Origin: DATGZH01 sp035297265
Lineage (GTDB): Bacteria > Actinomycetota > Acidimicrobiia > Acidimicrobiales > RAAP-2
Reading direction: 5' to 3'
Assembly: GCA_035297265.1 (NCBI GenBank)
Contig: DATGZH010000042.1
Coordinates: forward strand, 140,339-204,338
DNA: 64,000 bases
Positions 51,708 to 60,003 of the stretch are shown piece by piece. The first letter of the stretch is position 1, and every line of letters starts with the position of its first letter. The notes under the pieces are model-generated. The model was not told where the DNA came from, made no database searches, and saw only the letters and a program-made list of their open reading frames with translations. The position numbers and the translations under genes are program-made.

Positions 51708-52888
51708 CCGCGCCGAGCGAGGTCGACGGCACCACCGCGGACCTCGGAGACTTCGTGGACCGGGCCCGGACCTGGCTCGAGGCCAACGCCCCGGCCAAGG
51801 GCGCTCCCGGCGACTTCACGACGGGGAGGGACGCGGCGTTCGTCGAGGGCTGCCGCCGCTGGCAGCGGCGGCTCTTCGAGGCCGGGTGGGCGGGCATCGG
51901 CTGGCCCACCGAGTTCGGGGGCCGCGGCGAGAGCGCGCTCTTCGACCTCGCCTTCAAGCGCCTGCAGGGCCGGTTCGGCGTCTCCAGCGCGGCCTTCGAC
52001 GTCGGCATCGGCATGGTGGGGCCGACGATCATGGTGCACGGCACGCCGGAGCAGCGGCGGCGCCACCTCCCGCCGCTCCTCCGGGGCGAGCACGTCTGGT
52101 GCCAGATGTTCAGCGAGCCCGGGGCGGGCTCGGACCTGGCCGGCCTCTCGACCGCGGCGCGCCGGGAGGACGGTCGCTGGGTGGTCCATGGCCAGAAGGT
52201 CTGGACCTCCTACGCCCGCTTCGCCGACTTCGCCATCCTCCTCGCCCGTTCGGACCCCGACGCCCCGAAGCACCGGGGCATCACCTGCTTCCTGCTCGAC
52301 ATGTCGAGCCCGGGCATCGAGATCCGACCGATCCGCCAGATGAACGGGGCGGCGGAGTTCAACCAGGTGTTCCTCTCCGAGGTGCCGGTGCCCGACGACG
52401 CGGTCCTCGGGGAGGTGCACGGCGGATGGACGGTGGCCAACACCATGCTCGGGAGCGAGCGGGGCCTCGCGGGGGAGGAGTGGCCCGGCGTGGACGACCT
52501 CCGTCGGGTGGCCGAGGCGCGGGGCCTGACCCTCGACCCGCTCGTACGGCAGCGCATCGCCGAGGTGTTCGTGCGCCAGGAGATCCTCCACTACCTCGAC
52601 CTGCGCATCCAAGAGCACCTCGCCCGGGGCGAGCCGCTCGGGGCCCTCGCTTCGATCGTGAACCTCTTTTTCGCCGACCACCTCCGCCGCTCGGGTGACG
52701 CGGCGGCGGCGCTCCTCGGGCCCGAGGTCCTCGTGGCCGAATCGCAGACGGGCCTGGCCGGGCGGTGGCAGTTCCATCTCGTGACCGCGCCGAGCGTGCG
52801 CATCGCCAGCGGCACCGACGAGATCCAGCGCAATATTCTCGGCGAGCGGGTCCTCGGGCTCCCGAGGGAGCCCCGGCCGCCGTCGTGA
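51704..52888 (+). CDS. Acyl-CoA dehydrogenase
   Basis: 394 residues with full ACAD order: GWAGIGWPTEFGGRG, WCQMFSEPGAGSDLAGLSTAA, GQKVWTSYARFADF and IASGTDEIQRNILGERVLGLPREP at the end. It keeps the C-terminal ERVLGLPR signature. The second complete ACAD in this operon, so at least two different chain-shortening or ring oxidations may be covered. GTG start overlapping the SDR stop. Confidence 0.93.
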   Translation: MTAPSEVDGTTADLGDFVDRARTWLEANAPAKGAPGDFTTGRDAAFVEGCRRWQRRLFEAGWAGIGWPTEFGGRGESALFDLAFKRLQGRFGVSSAAFDVGIGMVGPTIMVHGTPEQRRRHLPPLLRGEHVWCQMFSEPGAGSDLAGLSTAARREDGRWVVHGQKVWTSYARFADFAILLARSDPDAPKHRGITCFLLDMSSPGIEIRPIRQMNGAAEFNQVFLSEVPVPDDAVLGEVHGGWTVANTMLGSERGLAGEEWPGVDDLRRVAEARGLTLDPLVRQRIAEVFVRQEILHYLDLRIQEHLARGEPLGALASIVNLFFADHLRRSGDAAAALLGPEVLVAESQTGLAGRWQFHLVTAPSVRIASGTDEIQRNILGERVLGLPREPRPPS

Positions 52889-53811
52889 CCACCGTCCGCG
52901 GCCAGGTGGCCGTCGTCACAGGGGGAGCGAGCGGCATCGGCCGGGCGCTGGCCGAGGCGTTGGCCGCCGAGGACTGTGCCGTGGTGCTGGCCGACGTGGA
53001 ACGCCCCGCCCTCGAGGCGACGGCCGGCGAACTCGCCGCCGCCGGTGCCCGGGTGCTCGCCGTCCCCTGCGACGTGGCCCGCCTCGAGGACGTCGAGGCG
53101 CTCGCCGAGGTGACCCGGGAGCGTTTCTCCGAACCTGGGCTCGTGTTCCTGAACGCCGGGGTCTCCCCCTCGGGCGCCCTCCTCGAGACCTCCGCGCGGA
53201 CGTGGCGCTGGCTGCTCGGCGTGAACGTGCTCGGCGTGGTGCACGGGCTCTCGGCCTTCGGCCCGGGCCTCGTGGCCCGGGGGGAGGGGCACGTCGTCGT
53301 CACGAGCTCGGCCACCGGCCTCGTCCCGACACCCGGACTCGGGGCCTACAGCGTGACCAAGCACGCCCTCGTGGCGCTGGCCGAGGTGCTGCGGGAGGAG
53401 CTCACCGGCACCGGCGTCGGGGTGAGCGTCGTCTGCCCCGGCACCGTGCGGACCAAGGTCTACGAGAGCGAGCGCAACCGGCCGGCCGACCTCGCCGGCC
53501 CGTCGCATCCCGACGCGGAGCTCCTCGTCCGCTACCGGGAGGCGGTCGAGGCGGCCGCGCTCGAGCCGGCTGACCTGGCGGCGACGGTCCTCGAGGCGGT
53601 GCGCGACGACCGGTTCTTCGTCCTCCCGACCGACGACGTGCGCGAGCTCGCGGCCGGGCGGCGCCGAAGCGCTCCTCGCGCAATTCGAAGACCCGGGGCC
53701 GGCCCCGGGGCGGTGAATCAGTCCAGGACCGAGGGGTCCCGGGCCACCTCGGCCCGGCACATGGCGGGGAAGAGGCCGACGAAGTTGCGGGTGTTGAAGA
53801 ACCCGCCGTAG
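52885..53811 (+). CDS. Short-chain dehydrogenase/reductase with read-through tail
   Basis: 308 residues. VVTGGASGIGRALAEALA, NAGVSPSGALLE, VVVTSSATGLV and YSVTKHALVAL are the SDR motifs in order. The SDR domain ends near residue 265; the remaining stretch, basic and with no SDR similarity, runs 94 bases into the convergent aldolase gene and is translated from its antisense. A lost or mutated stop codon near 53690 is likely. GTG 52885 overlaps the ACAD stop. Confidence 0.88.
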   Translation: MTTVRGQVAVVTGGASGIGRALAEALAAEDCAVVLADVERPALEATAGELAAAGARVLAVPCDVARLEDVEALAEVTRERFSEPGLVFLNAGVSPSGALLETSARTWRWLLGVNVLGVVHGLSAFGPGLVARGEGHVVVTSSATGLVPTPGLGAYSVTKHALVALAEVLREELTGTGVGVSVVCPGTVRTKVYESERNRPADLAGPSHPDAELLVRYREAVEAAALEPADLAATVLEAVRDDRFFVLPTDDVRELAAGRRRSAPRAIRRPGAGPGAVNQSRTEGSRATSARHMAGKRPTKLRVLKNPP

Positions 53812-54494
53812 GCCGCGGCGGCGTCGGCGTTCATCGGCTTGCCGCCGCCGACCGCCCGCAGGTGCCAGGCCTGGCGGCACCGCCACTCGAACGCCGCGGC
53901 CCGCAGGTAGGCCTGCTCGATGTCGTTGCCGACGATCACCACGCCGTGGTTGGCTAGGAGGGCGATGTTGGCCTCGCCGATGGCCGCCACGGCCGCCTTG
54001 GCGTTGGCCTCGTCGTCGACCGCCCCCCAGTACTCGTCGTAGATGGCCACGTCGCCGTGGTACATGGCCCCGGTCTGGTCGTAGATCTCCGGGGCCTCGC
54101 CGATGTCGGCCCAGATCGTCCCCCATCGCGTGTGGTTGTGGAGGGCCACGGTGAGCTCGGGGCGGGCCCGGTGGAGCTCGACGTGGAGGGTGATGGCCGG
54201 GGTGATCGTCCACTTGCCCTCGAGCTCGTTGCCGTCGTCGTCCATGCGCATCACGTCGCTGGCCTTGAGCTCCCCCCAGGTCAGGCCGAAGGGGTTGACG
54301 AGGAACGTCCCGTCGGGCTGCTTGTAGGTGATGTGGCCGGCCAGGTGGTCGTTGTGCCCCTCCTGCCAGAGCACCCGGGCGAGGAGCGCGAGCTCCTGGT
54401 GCGGCGTCAGGTCGAGCGCGGGGGCGATGGGCTTGGTCACCACCATCGGCTTCATCTGCGTCGGCTGGCCGGTGCGGATCTCGGTGTCGGTCAT
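53718..54494 (-). CDS. Class II aldolase/adducin family protein
   Basis: 258 residues. HNDHLAGHITYKQPDGTFLVNP opens the fold; zinc ligands are His119 and His121 (ALHNHTRWGTIW) and His183 (LLANHGVV). The residue aligned with the catalytic Glu of L-fuculose-phosphate aldolase is Ala100. It is very similar to the gene at 55611 but on the other strand, so the pair probably arose by duplication and inversion. It could be a decarboxylase such as the 3-hydroxy-2-methylpyridine-dicarboxylate enzymes of this superfamily. Divergent from the second aldolase. Confidence 0.9.
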   Translation of the reverse strand: MTDTEIRTGQPTQMKPMVVTKPIAPALDLTPHQELALLARVLWQEGHNDHLAGHITYKQPDGTFLVNPFGLTWGELKASDVMRMDDDGNELEGKWTITPAITLHVELHRARPELTVALHNHTRWGTIWADIGEAPEIYDQTGAMYHGDVAIYDEYWGAVDDEANAKAAVAAIGEANIALLANHGVVIVGNDIEQAYLRAAAFEWRCRQAWHLRAVGGGKPMNADAAAAYGGFFNTRNFVGLFPAMCRAEVARDPSVLD

Positions 54495-54614
54495 CGCGTG
54501 TCCCTTCGAGCGGGAGCGTCCTCACCCCTCGACGACGGGAGGCGGGAGCTCACACCTGTGTCGGCCCGTACCCGGCGCGTCGGCGCGCGCCCGGTGTCAC
54601 AGGCTGCCACACCC

Positions 54615-54670
54615 TTGACGCGCGCGAGCCCGTGACCTAGGTTCAACTATGTCATCTTTTAGAGAATGAC
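54615..54670 (+). promoter_or_regulatory. Promoter and inverted-repeat operator before the aldolase cluster
   Basis: TTGACG (54615-54620), 17 bases, TAGGTT (54638-54643) form a good promoter. GTCAT (54651-54655) and ATGAC (54666-54670) are an inverted repeat with a 10-base spacer around the likely start of transcription. The rest of the 303-base spacer between the divergent aldolase genes shows nothing further. Confidence 0.6.
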
Positions 54671-54797
54671 GCAACGACGAGCCCGGCGCGCCACCGAGCG
54701 GGTCGGGGCGCGGCGGGGCGACGGAGACAGAGACGCCGCGACGGCACCCGCGTGGTCCCATTCGGGCAACGGTCCGACCGGCGAGAGGGGAGGCCGC

Positions 54798-55547
54798 GTG
54801 GCCGTTCGACCGGTAGAGACGATGCCCCTGCGGTTCCCCAACCTCGACGTGTCGCCCGAGCAGGAGCTCGCGCTCCTGGCCCGCATGCTCTTCAACGAGG
54901 GCTACGACGACCACCTGAGCGGGCACATCACCTCCAAGCAGCCCGACGGCACGTTCCTCGTGAACCCGTGGGGGCTCACCTGGGACGAGATCTGCGCGAG
55001 CGACGTGGCCCGCATGGACCGCGACGGGAACCAAGTCGGCGGTCGCTGGCTGATCACCCCGGCCATCACCCTCCACGTCGTGCTCCACCAGCACCGCCAC
55101 GACGCCGGCGTCGTCGTGCACAACCACCCGCGGTGGGGAACGATCTTCGCCGACGCCCAGCGCGTGCCGCCCATCTACGACCAGACGGGGGCCATGTACT
55201 CGGGCGAGATCGCCGTCTACGACGAGTACGACGGGCCGGTCAACGAGGTCAGCAACGCCACGGGGGCCGTACTCGGCATCGGGTCGGCCGACGCCGCCCT
55301 CCTCGCCAACCACGGCGTGCTCGTGATCGGCAAGGACGTCCGGGAGGCCTACATCCGCTCGATGGTCCTCGAGTGGCGCTGCCGCCAGGCCTGGCACGTC
55401 GAGGCCCTCGGCGGGGGCGTGCCCATGCGTGACGAGGCGGCCACGGCCTTCGGGGCCCTCGTCGACTCCGTGGAGGACGCCTTCGACGGCTTCTTCGAGG
55501 CCATGGCCCGCCGGGTCATCCGCAACGACCCGGGCGTGCTGGACTAG
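54798..55547 (+). CDS. Class II aldolase/adducin family protein
   Basis: 249 residues. YDDHLSGHITSKQPDGTFLVNP, VVHNHPRWGTIF with two zinc His and LLANHGVLV with the third. As in its three relatives the Glu position carries Ala (TPAITLH). GTG 54798 is chosen over an ATG at 54666 because GGGGAGG lies five bases upstream; the longer form would add an odd Arg-rich leader. First gene of the rightward aldolase/amidohydrolase group. Confidence 0.9.
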   Translation: MAVRPVETMPLRFPNLDVSPEQELALLARMLFNEGYDDHLSGHITSKQPDGTFLVNPWGLTWDEICASDVARMDRDGNQVGGRWLITPAITLHVVLHQHRHDAGVVVHNHPRWGTIFADAQRVPPIYDQTGAMYSGEIAVYDEYDGPVNEVSNATGAVLGIGSADAALLANHGVLVIGKDVREAYIRSMVLEWRCRQAWHVEALGGGVPMRDEAATAFGALVDSVEDAFDGFFEAMARRVIRNDPGVLD

Positions 55548-55610
55548 GTCGACCGGCCGGGCGCGGCGTCGGGCCGAGGACCCAGGGAAGAGGACGGACA
55601 GGAGAAAGAG

Positions 55611-56390
55611 ATGGCCATCACCGAAGAGACCGAGAGCAAGGTCACCCAGATCGTCGTCAAGCCGTTCACCAAGCCGATCGCCCCGGCGCTCCCCGACCTC
55701 ACACCGCAGCAGGAGGTAGCCCTGCTCGCCCGGATCCTGTACCAGGAGGGCTACAACGACCACCTGGCCGGGCACATCACCTACAAGCAGCCCGACGGCA
55801 CCTTCCTCGTGAACCCCCTCGGCCTCACCTGGGGGGAGGTCAAGGCCGGCGACATCATGCGGATGGACGCCGACGGCAACGAGCTCGAGGGCAAGTGGAC
55901 GATCACGCCGGCCATCCAGCTCCACGTGCAGCTCCACAAGGCCCGGGAGGACGTGGGCGTGGCCCTCCACAACCACGCCCGCTGGAGCACGATCTGGGCC
56001 GACGTGGGCCGGCCGCCCGAGATCTACGACCAGACGGCGGCCATGTACGACGGCGAGGTCGCTGTCTACGACCAGTACTGGGGGGCGGTCGACGACGAGG
56101 CCAACGCCAAGGCGGCGGTGGCGGCCATCGGCTCGGCCAACATCGCCCTCCTCGCCAACCACGGCGTGGTCGTCATCGGTCGGGACATCGAGCAGGCCTA
56201 CCTCCGGGCCATGGTCTTCGAGTGGCGCTGCCGCCAGGCCTGGCACGTCGAGGCCATCGGCGGGGGCAAGCCCGTGCGGCCCGAGGTCGTGGCCTCGCTC
56301 GGCGGGTACTTCAACGACCACAACTTCCCGGGCCTGTTCGACGCCATGAGCCGCATGGCGCTGGCCACCGCGCCCGAGATCCTCGACTGA
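55611..56390 (+). CDS. Class II aldolase/adducin family protein
   Basis: 259 residues. YNDHLAGHITYKQPDGTFLVNP; zinc His120, His122 (ALHNHARWSTIW) and His184 (LLANHGVVV); Ala101 in place of Glu. The paralogue at 53718 shares most of the sequence including DDEANAKAAVAAIG. ATG 55611 has an AGGAG-type site. It may form a mixed complex with its neighbours. Confidence 0.9.
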   Translation: MAITEETESKVTQIVVKPFTKPIAPALPDLTPQQEVALLARILYQEGYNDHLAGHITYKQPDGTFLVNPLGLTWGEVKAGDIMRMDADGNELEGKWTITPAIQLHVQLHKAREDVGVALHNHARWSTIWADVGRPPEIYDQTAAMYDGEVAVYDQYWGAVDDEANAKAAVAAIGSANIALLANHGVVVIGRDIEQAYLRAMVFEWRCRQAWHVEAIGGGKPVRPEVVASLGGYFNDHNFPGLFDAMSRMALATAPEILD

Positions 56391-56445
56391 GCGACCCGCC
56401 GGGCAGGCCCAGCAGGCACGCAGCAGAGGGAGAGGAAGCGGTCAC

Positions 56446-57624
56446 ATGACGAGCAACGGAGCGCCCTGCCTCATCTCGGTCGACGACCACGTCATCGAAC
56501 CACCGGGCCTGTGGGTGGACCGGGTGGCTCGCGCCGACCGTGAGCGGGTGCCCCACGTCATCGAGGAGGACGGGGCGTCCATCTGGGTCTACGAGGACGT
56601 GCGCATCCCGATCCCCGGCCTCTTCGTCCAGGCCGGCCGGCCCGAGGCCGACATCAAGCCCGAGCTCATGTCCTACGAGCGGATGCGGCCCGCCTACTAC
56701 GACCCGAAGGAGCGGGCGAAGGACATGGACGAGGACGGGGTCATCGCCTCCTTGTGCTTCCCGACGATCCCGCGGTACTGCGGCCAGACCTTCCTCGAGG
56801 CGGCCGACCGGGAGATGGCCCTCACCTGTGTGCGGGCCTACAACGACTGGATGATCGAGGACTGGGCCGGCGGGGCCCCGGGGCGCTTCATCCCGCTCGT
56901 CATCTTCCCGCTCTGGGACGCCCAACTGGCGGCCGAGGAGGTGCGGCGCTGCGCCGCCGCCGGGGCCAAGGCCGTCTCGTTCTCGGAGAACCCGGCCAAG
57001 CTGGGCCTGCCCTCGCTCCACGACAAGGACCGCTACTGGGACCCGTTCCTCGCCGCGGTGAACGAGACGGGGCTCCCGCTCTGCATCCACTTCGGCTCCT
57101 CGTCGATGGTGCCCAACACGTCCGACGACGCCCCGGTGTACGTCTCGGCGCTGCTCTCGCCGCTCAACCTGGCCTATGCCACGGCCGACTGGTTGTTCTC
57201 CGGCCTGCTGGCCCGGTTCCCCAACCTGAAGATCTGCCTGTCCGAGGGTGGGATCGGCTGGATCCCCTACATCTTGGAGCGGGCCGACTTCATCATCGAC
57301 CACATGCCGTGGGCCCGGAAGTACGACGCCTACGACTACGAGCAGCGCGAGCACGAGAACCTCGGCCCCGAGCTCCCGCCGAGGGAGCTCTTCAAGCGGC
57401 ACATCTTCGGCTGCTTCATCGACGACCGCTTCGGCCTGCGGAACCTCGACGTCATGGGGGCCGACAACGTGATGATCGAGACCGACTACCCCCACGGCGA
57501 CGGGACCTACCCCGAGTCCGTGGCCAACGCCGAGCGCCTCTTGAAGGAGTTCGACGACGAGACGCGCTACAAGATCATGCAGGGCAACGCCCGGCGGGTC
57601 TTCAACCTGACGGAGGTCCCCTGA
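56446..57624 (+). CDS. Amidohydrolase family protein (PF04909)
   Basis: 392 residues. LISVDDHVIEPP (DxH-type motif), RAYNDWMIEDW, CIHFGSSS, LSEGGIGWIPYILERAD and MIETDYPHGDGTYPES near the end match metal-dependent hydrolases/decarboxylases of PF04909. It lies between two class II aldolase genes; the next start overlaps its stop (TGATG), so they are tightly co-translated and probably act on the same or successive intermediates. Confidence 0.9.
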   Translation: MTSNGAPCLISVDDHVIEPPGLWVDRVARADRERVPHVIEEDGASIWVYEDVRIPIPGLFVQAGRPEADIKPELMSYERMRPAYYDPKERAKDMDEDGVIASLCFPTIPRYCGQTFLEAADREMALTCVRAYNDWMIEDWAGGAPGRFIPLVIFPLWDAQLAAEEVRRCAAAGAKAVSFSENPAKLGLPSLHDKDRYWDPFLAAVNETGLPLCIHFGSSSMVPNTSDDAPVYVSALLSPLNLAYATADWLFSGLLARFPNLKICLSEGGIGWIPYILERADFIIDHMPWARKYDAYDYEQREHENLGPELPPRELFKRHIFGCFIDDRFGLRNLDVMGADNVMIETDYPHGDGTYPESVANAERLLKEFDDETRYKIMQGNARRVFNLTEVP

Positions 57625-58355
57625 TGAGCACGACCGAACGGCTCGCTCCGACGAGCAAGCTCTCGCTCTCGCTCCCCACCCAGATCGCCCTCCTCTGCCG
57701 GATGCTCTACCGGGAGGGCTACGACGACCACATCATGGGCCACATCTCCTACGGCCTGGAGGACGGCAGCTTCCTCTGCACGCCGTGGGGCTTCACCTGG
57801 GACGAGATGCTCCCCTCCCACATCCTGCACGTGACGGCGGACGGCGAGGTGCTCGAGGGTGACGAGGAGGTGCCGACGGCGCTCCCGCTCCACGTCGAGC
57901 TCCACCGGGCCCGGGCCGACGCCCGGGTCATCATCCACAACCACCCCACCTACGGGACGCTGTGGGCCGATCGGCGCCTAGCGCCGCAGATCTACGACCA
58001 GACGAGCGCGCTCTTCTCGGGCGAGGTCGTCGTCTACGACGAGTACCCGGGGTCGGCCAGCGAGACGTCGTCCGCCCAGCGCATCGTCCAAGCGGTGGGC
58101 GACGCCGACGTGGCGTTGCTCGCCAACCACGGCGTGCTCGTCATCGCCCACGACTGCGAGCAGGCCTACCTGCGGGCCATGGTGCTCGAGTGGCGCTGCC
58201 GCCAGGCCTGGCACCTCGGCTCGACCGGGGTGGCCATGGACCCGGTCCAGGCCAAGTCCATCGGCGACATCTTGGAGGAGCGGAACTTCCCGGGCCTCTT
58301 CGACGCCATGGTGCGCCGGGAGCTGCGGGCCGACCCCAGCTTCAGCGTCGCGTGA
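57624..58355 (+). CDS. Class II aldolase/adducin family protein, diverged paralogue
   Basis: 243 residues. YDDHIMGHISYGLEDGSFLCTPWGFTWDEM, IIHNHPTYGTLW (two zinc His) and LLANHGVLVI (third His). The Glu position is again Ala (VPTALPLH). It is the most diverged of the four copies. Its stop overlaps the next gene (GTGA). Confidence 0.9.
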   Translation: MSTTERLAPTSKLSLSLPTQIALLCRMLYREGYDDHIMGHISYGLEDGSFLCTPWGFTWDEMLPSHILHVTADGEVLEGDEEVPTALPLHVELHRARADARVIIHNHPTYGTLWADRRLAPQIYDQTSALFSGEVVVYDEYPGSASETSSAQRIVQAVGDADVALLANHGVLVIAHDCEQAYLRAMVLEWRCRQAWHLGSTGVAMDPVQAKSIGDILEERNFPGLFDAMVRRELRADPSFSVA

Positions 58356-59044
58356 GCGCCCTCTACGTCTACGAGGACCACGCGGTCATCGGGCGCCGGC
58401 TGCCCGAGTTCGAGGAGGCCTACCGGGAGCGCTGGCTGCCCGCGCTCAGCGCCTCGGGCGCCGGCAAGCTCGTCTACTACTTCGACCGCCTGCTCGGTGA
58501 GGCCCACCACGTGGTCACGATCTCGGCCGTGGCCGACGGGGCCTCCTTCGAGGCCTTCACCGCCGAGACGCAGTCCGGCAAGCTGAACGAGGTGGCCGAG
58601 GAGCTCACCCTCCTGCGTTACTCGGTGAGCGGCAAGCTGCTCTCGCCGGTGCCCTGGAGCCCGGCCGTGGACCTGGCCGAGGTGCCGGCGGGCGCGGGCG
58701 CGGGCGAGGTCTCGGTGTTCCTGGAGAACATCGCCTGGCCCGACCGCCCGATCAACGACTTCATCGACAACCTCGGGGCCTCCTACGAGAAGCTCTGGAG
58801 CAACCCCTCGGGCGCTCCGCCCCCGGTCCAGCTCGTCGGGGCGTTCCGCACGGCGACACCCGGCTCGCGGCCCCAGATGACGGTGCTCCAGCGGCTGGCC
58901 GACCCGATCGGCTTCCTCGGCAACATCGTGGTCAAGCTGCCGCCCGACCACCCGATCGAGCAGGCCAAGGCGGCGGGGCTGCAGAACCGCGACCGGTTCT
59001 GGTCCAACCTCTTGATGACGAGCACGTGGTCGCCGTGCCGGTAG
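58352..59044 (+). CDS. NIPSNAP-like/dimeric alpha-beta barrel protein, function unknown
   Basis: 230 residues. The first half (LYVYEDHAVIGRRLPEFEEAYRE, KLVYYFDRLLGEAHHVVTISAV) resembles a NIPSNAP/ABM-type ferredoxin-like fold; the second half seems a second copy of a related fold (VSVFLENIAWPDRPINDFIDN, QLVGAFRTATPG). Family assignment is tentative. It is translationally coupled to the aldolase gene and overlaps the start of the dehydrogenase gene. Confidence 0.6.
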   Translation: MSALYVYEDHAVIGRRLPEFEEAYRERWLPALSASGAGKLVYYFDRLLGEAHHVVTISAVADGASFEAFTAETQSGKLNEVAEELTLLRYSVSGKLLSPVPWSPAVDLAEVPAGAGAGEVSVFLENIAWPDRPINDFIDNLGASYEKLWSNPSGAPPPVQLVGAFRTATPGSRPQMTVLQRLADPIGFLGNIVVKLPPDHPIEQAKAAGLQNRDRFWSNLLMTSTWSPCR

Positions 59045-59958
59045 CCAAGGTCATGGTCCAGGTCGGGGCGGACCGGGTCAGGGAGAAGGTGCCCTCCGTC
59101 GAGGTGGTCGAGGTCCCGATGGGCGGGGAGGTGCCCGAGGACGCCGCCGCCCCCGTCCTCTTCGGCATCCCGCTCTGGAGCCCGACGATCGAAGAGCTCC
59201 TCTCGCGCGGTGTGACCTGGTTCCACCTCGCCGGCACGGGCGTCGACCAGCTACCGAAGGAGGCCTACCAAGGGCGCGTGGTCACGTGCGCCCGCGGGGC
59301 GGCGGCCATCCCGATCGCCGAGTTCTGCCTGGCCGCCATGCTCGCCGCGGTGAAGCAGATGCCCGAGGTCTGGCTGGACGGCCCCGCCGAGCAGCACGGC
59401 ATGGCGGCCCTCGGCGAGCTGCGCGGCCAGACGCTCGGCCTCGTCGGGCTCGGCGGCATCGGCCTCGAGCTCGTGAGCCGGGCCAAGGCCATGGGCATGG
59501 AGGTCGTGGCGCTGCGCCGCACCGAGCGCCCCGGGCCCGACGGGGTCGAGGTCGTCCCGACGCTCGAGGCCATGTTGCCGCGGGCCGACCACATCGTCCT
59601 CGCCGCGCCCGGCACCGAACGCACCTACCACATGCTCGACGCCAAGGCCTTCGCGCAGTGCAAGCCCGGGGTGCACGTGGTGAACATCGCCCGGGGCTCC
59701 CTGATCGATCACGACGCCCTTGCCGAGGCCCTGTCCTCGGGCGTGGTGTCCCGGGCCACGCTCGACGTCACCGAGCCCGAGCCGCTGCCGGCCGGCCACC
59801 CCCTCTTCGCGCAGCCAGGCGCCAAGATCAGCGCGCACGTCTCGTGGAGCTCACCGTATGCGGTGGACCGGATGGTCGACCTCTTCATCGACAACCTCGA
59901 GCGTCACCTGCGCGGTGAGGAGCTCGAGGGGATCGTCGACCCGGAGGAGGGCTACTAG
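59026..59958 (+). CDS. D-2-hydroxyacid dehydrogenase
   Basis: 310 residues. LGLVGLGGIGLELVSRAKAMGMEV is the NAD motif; NIARGSLIDHDAL (Arg), DVTEPEPLPAGHPL (Glu) and SAHVSWSSPYA (His) are the catalytic residues of the family. It reduces or oxidises a 2-hydroxy/2-keto acid. Starts at GTG 59026 or 59035, both inside the preceding gene. The aldolase and amidohydrolase neighbours suggest the product of a C-C cleavage enters it. Confidence 0.92.
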   Translation: MVAVPVAKVMVQVGADRVREKVPSVEVVEVPMGGEVPEDAAAPVLFGIPLWSPTIEELLSRGVTWFHLAGTGVDQLPKEAYQGRVVTCARGAAAIPIAEFCLAAMLAAVKQMPEVWLDGPAEQHGMAALGELRGQTLGLVGLGGIGLELVSRAKAMGMEVVALRRTERPGPDGVEVVPTLEAMLPRADHIVLAAPGTERTYHMLDAKAFAQCKPGVHVVNIARGSLIDHDALAEALSSGVVSRATLDVTEPEPLPAGHPLFAQPGAKISAHVSWSSPYAVDRMVDLFIDNLERHLRGEELEGIVDPEEGY

Positions 59959-60003
59959 ACAACCGGCGGTGACGAGGCCGGCCGAGGGCACACGGGAGCA
60001 GAC

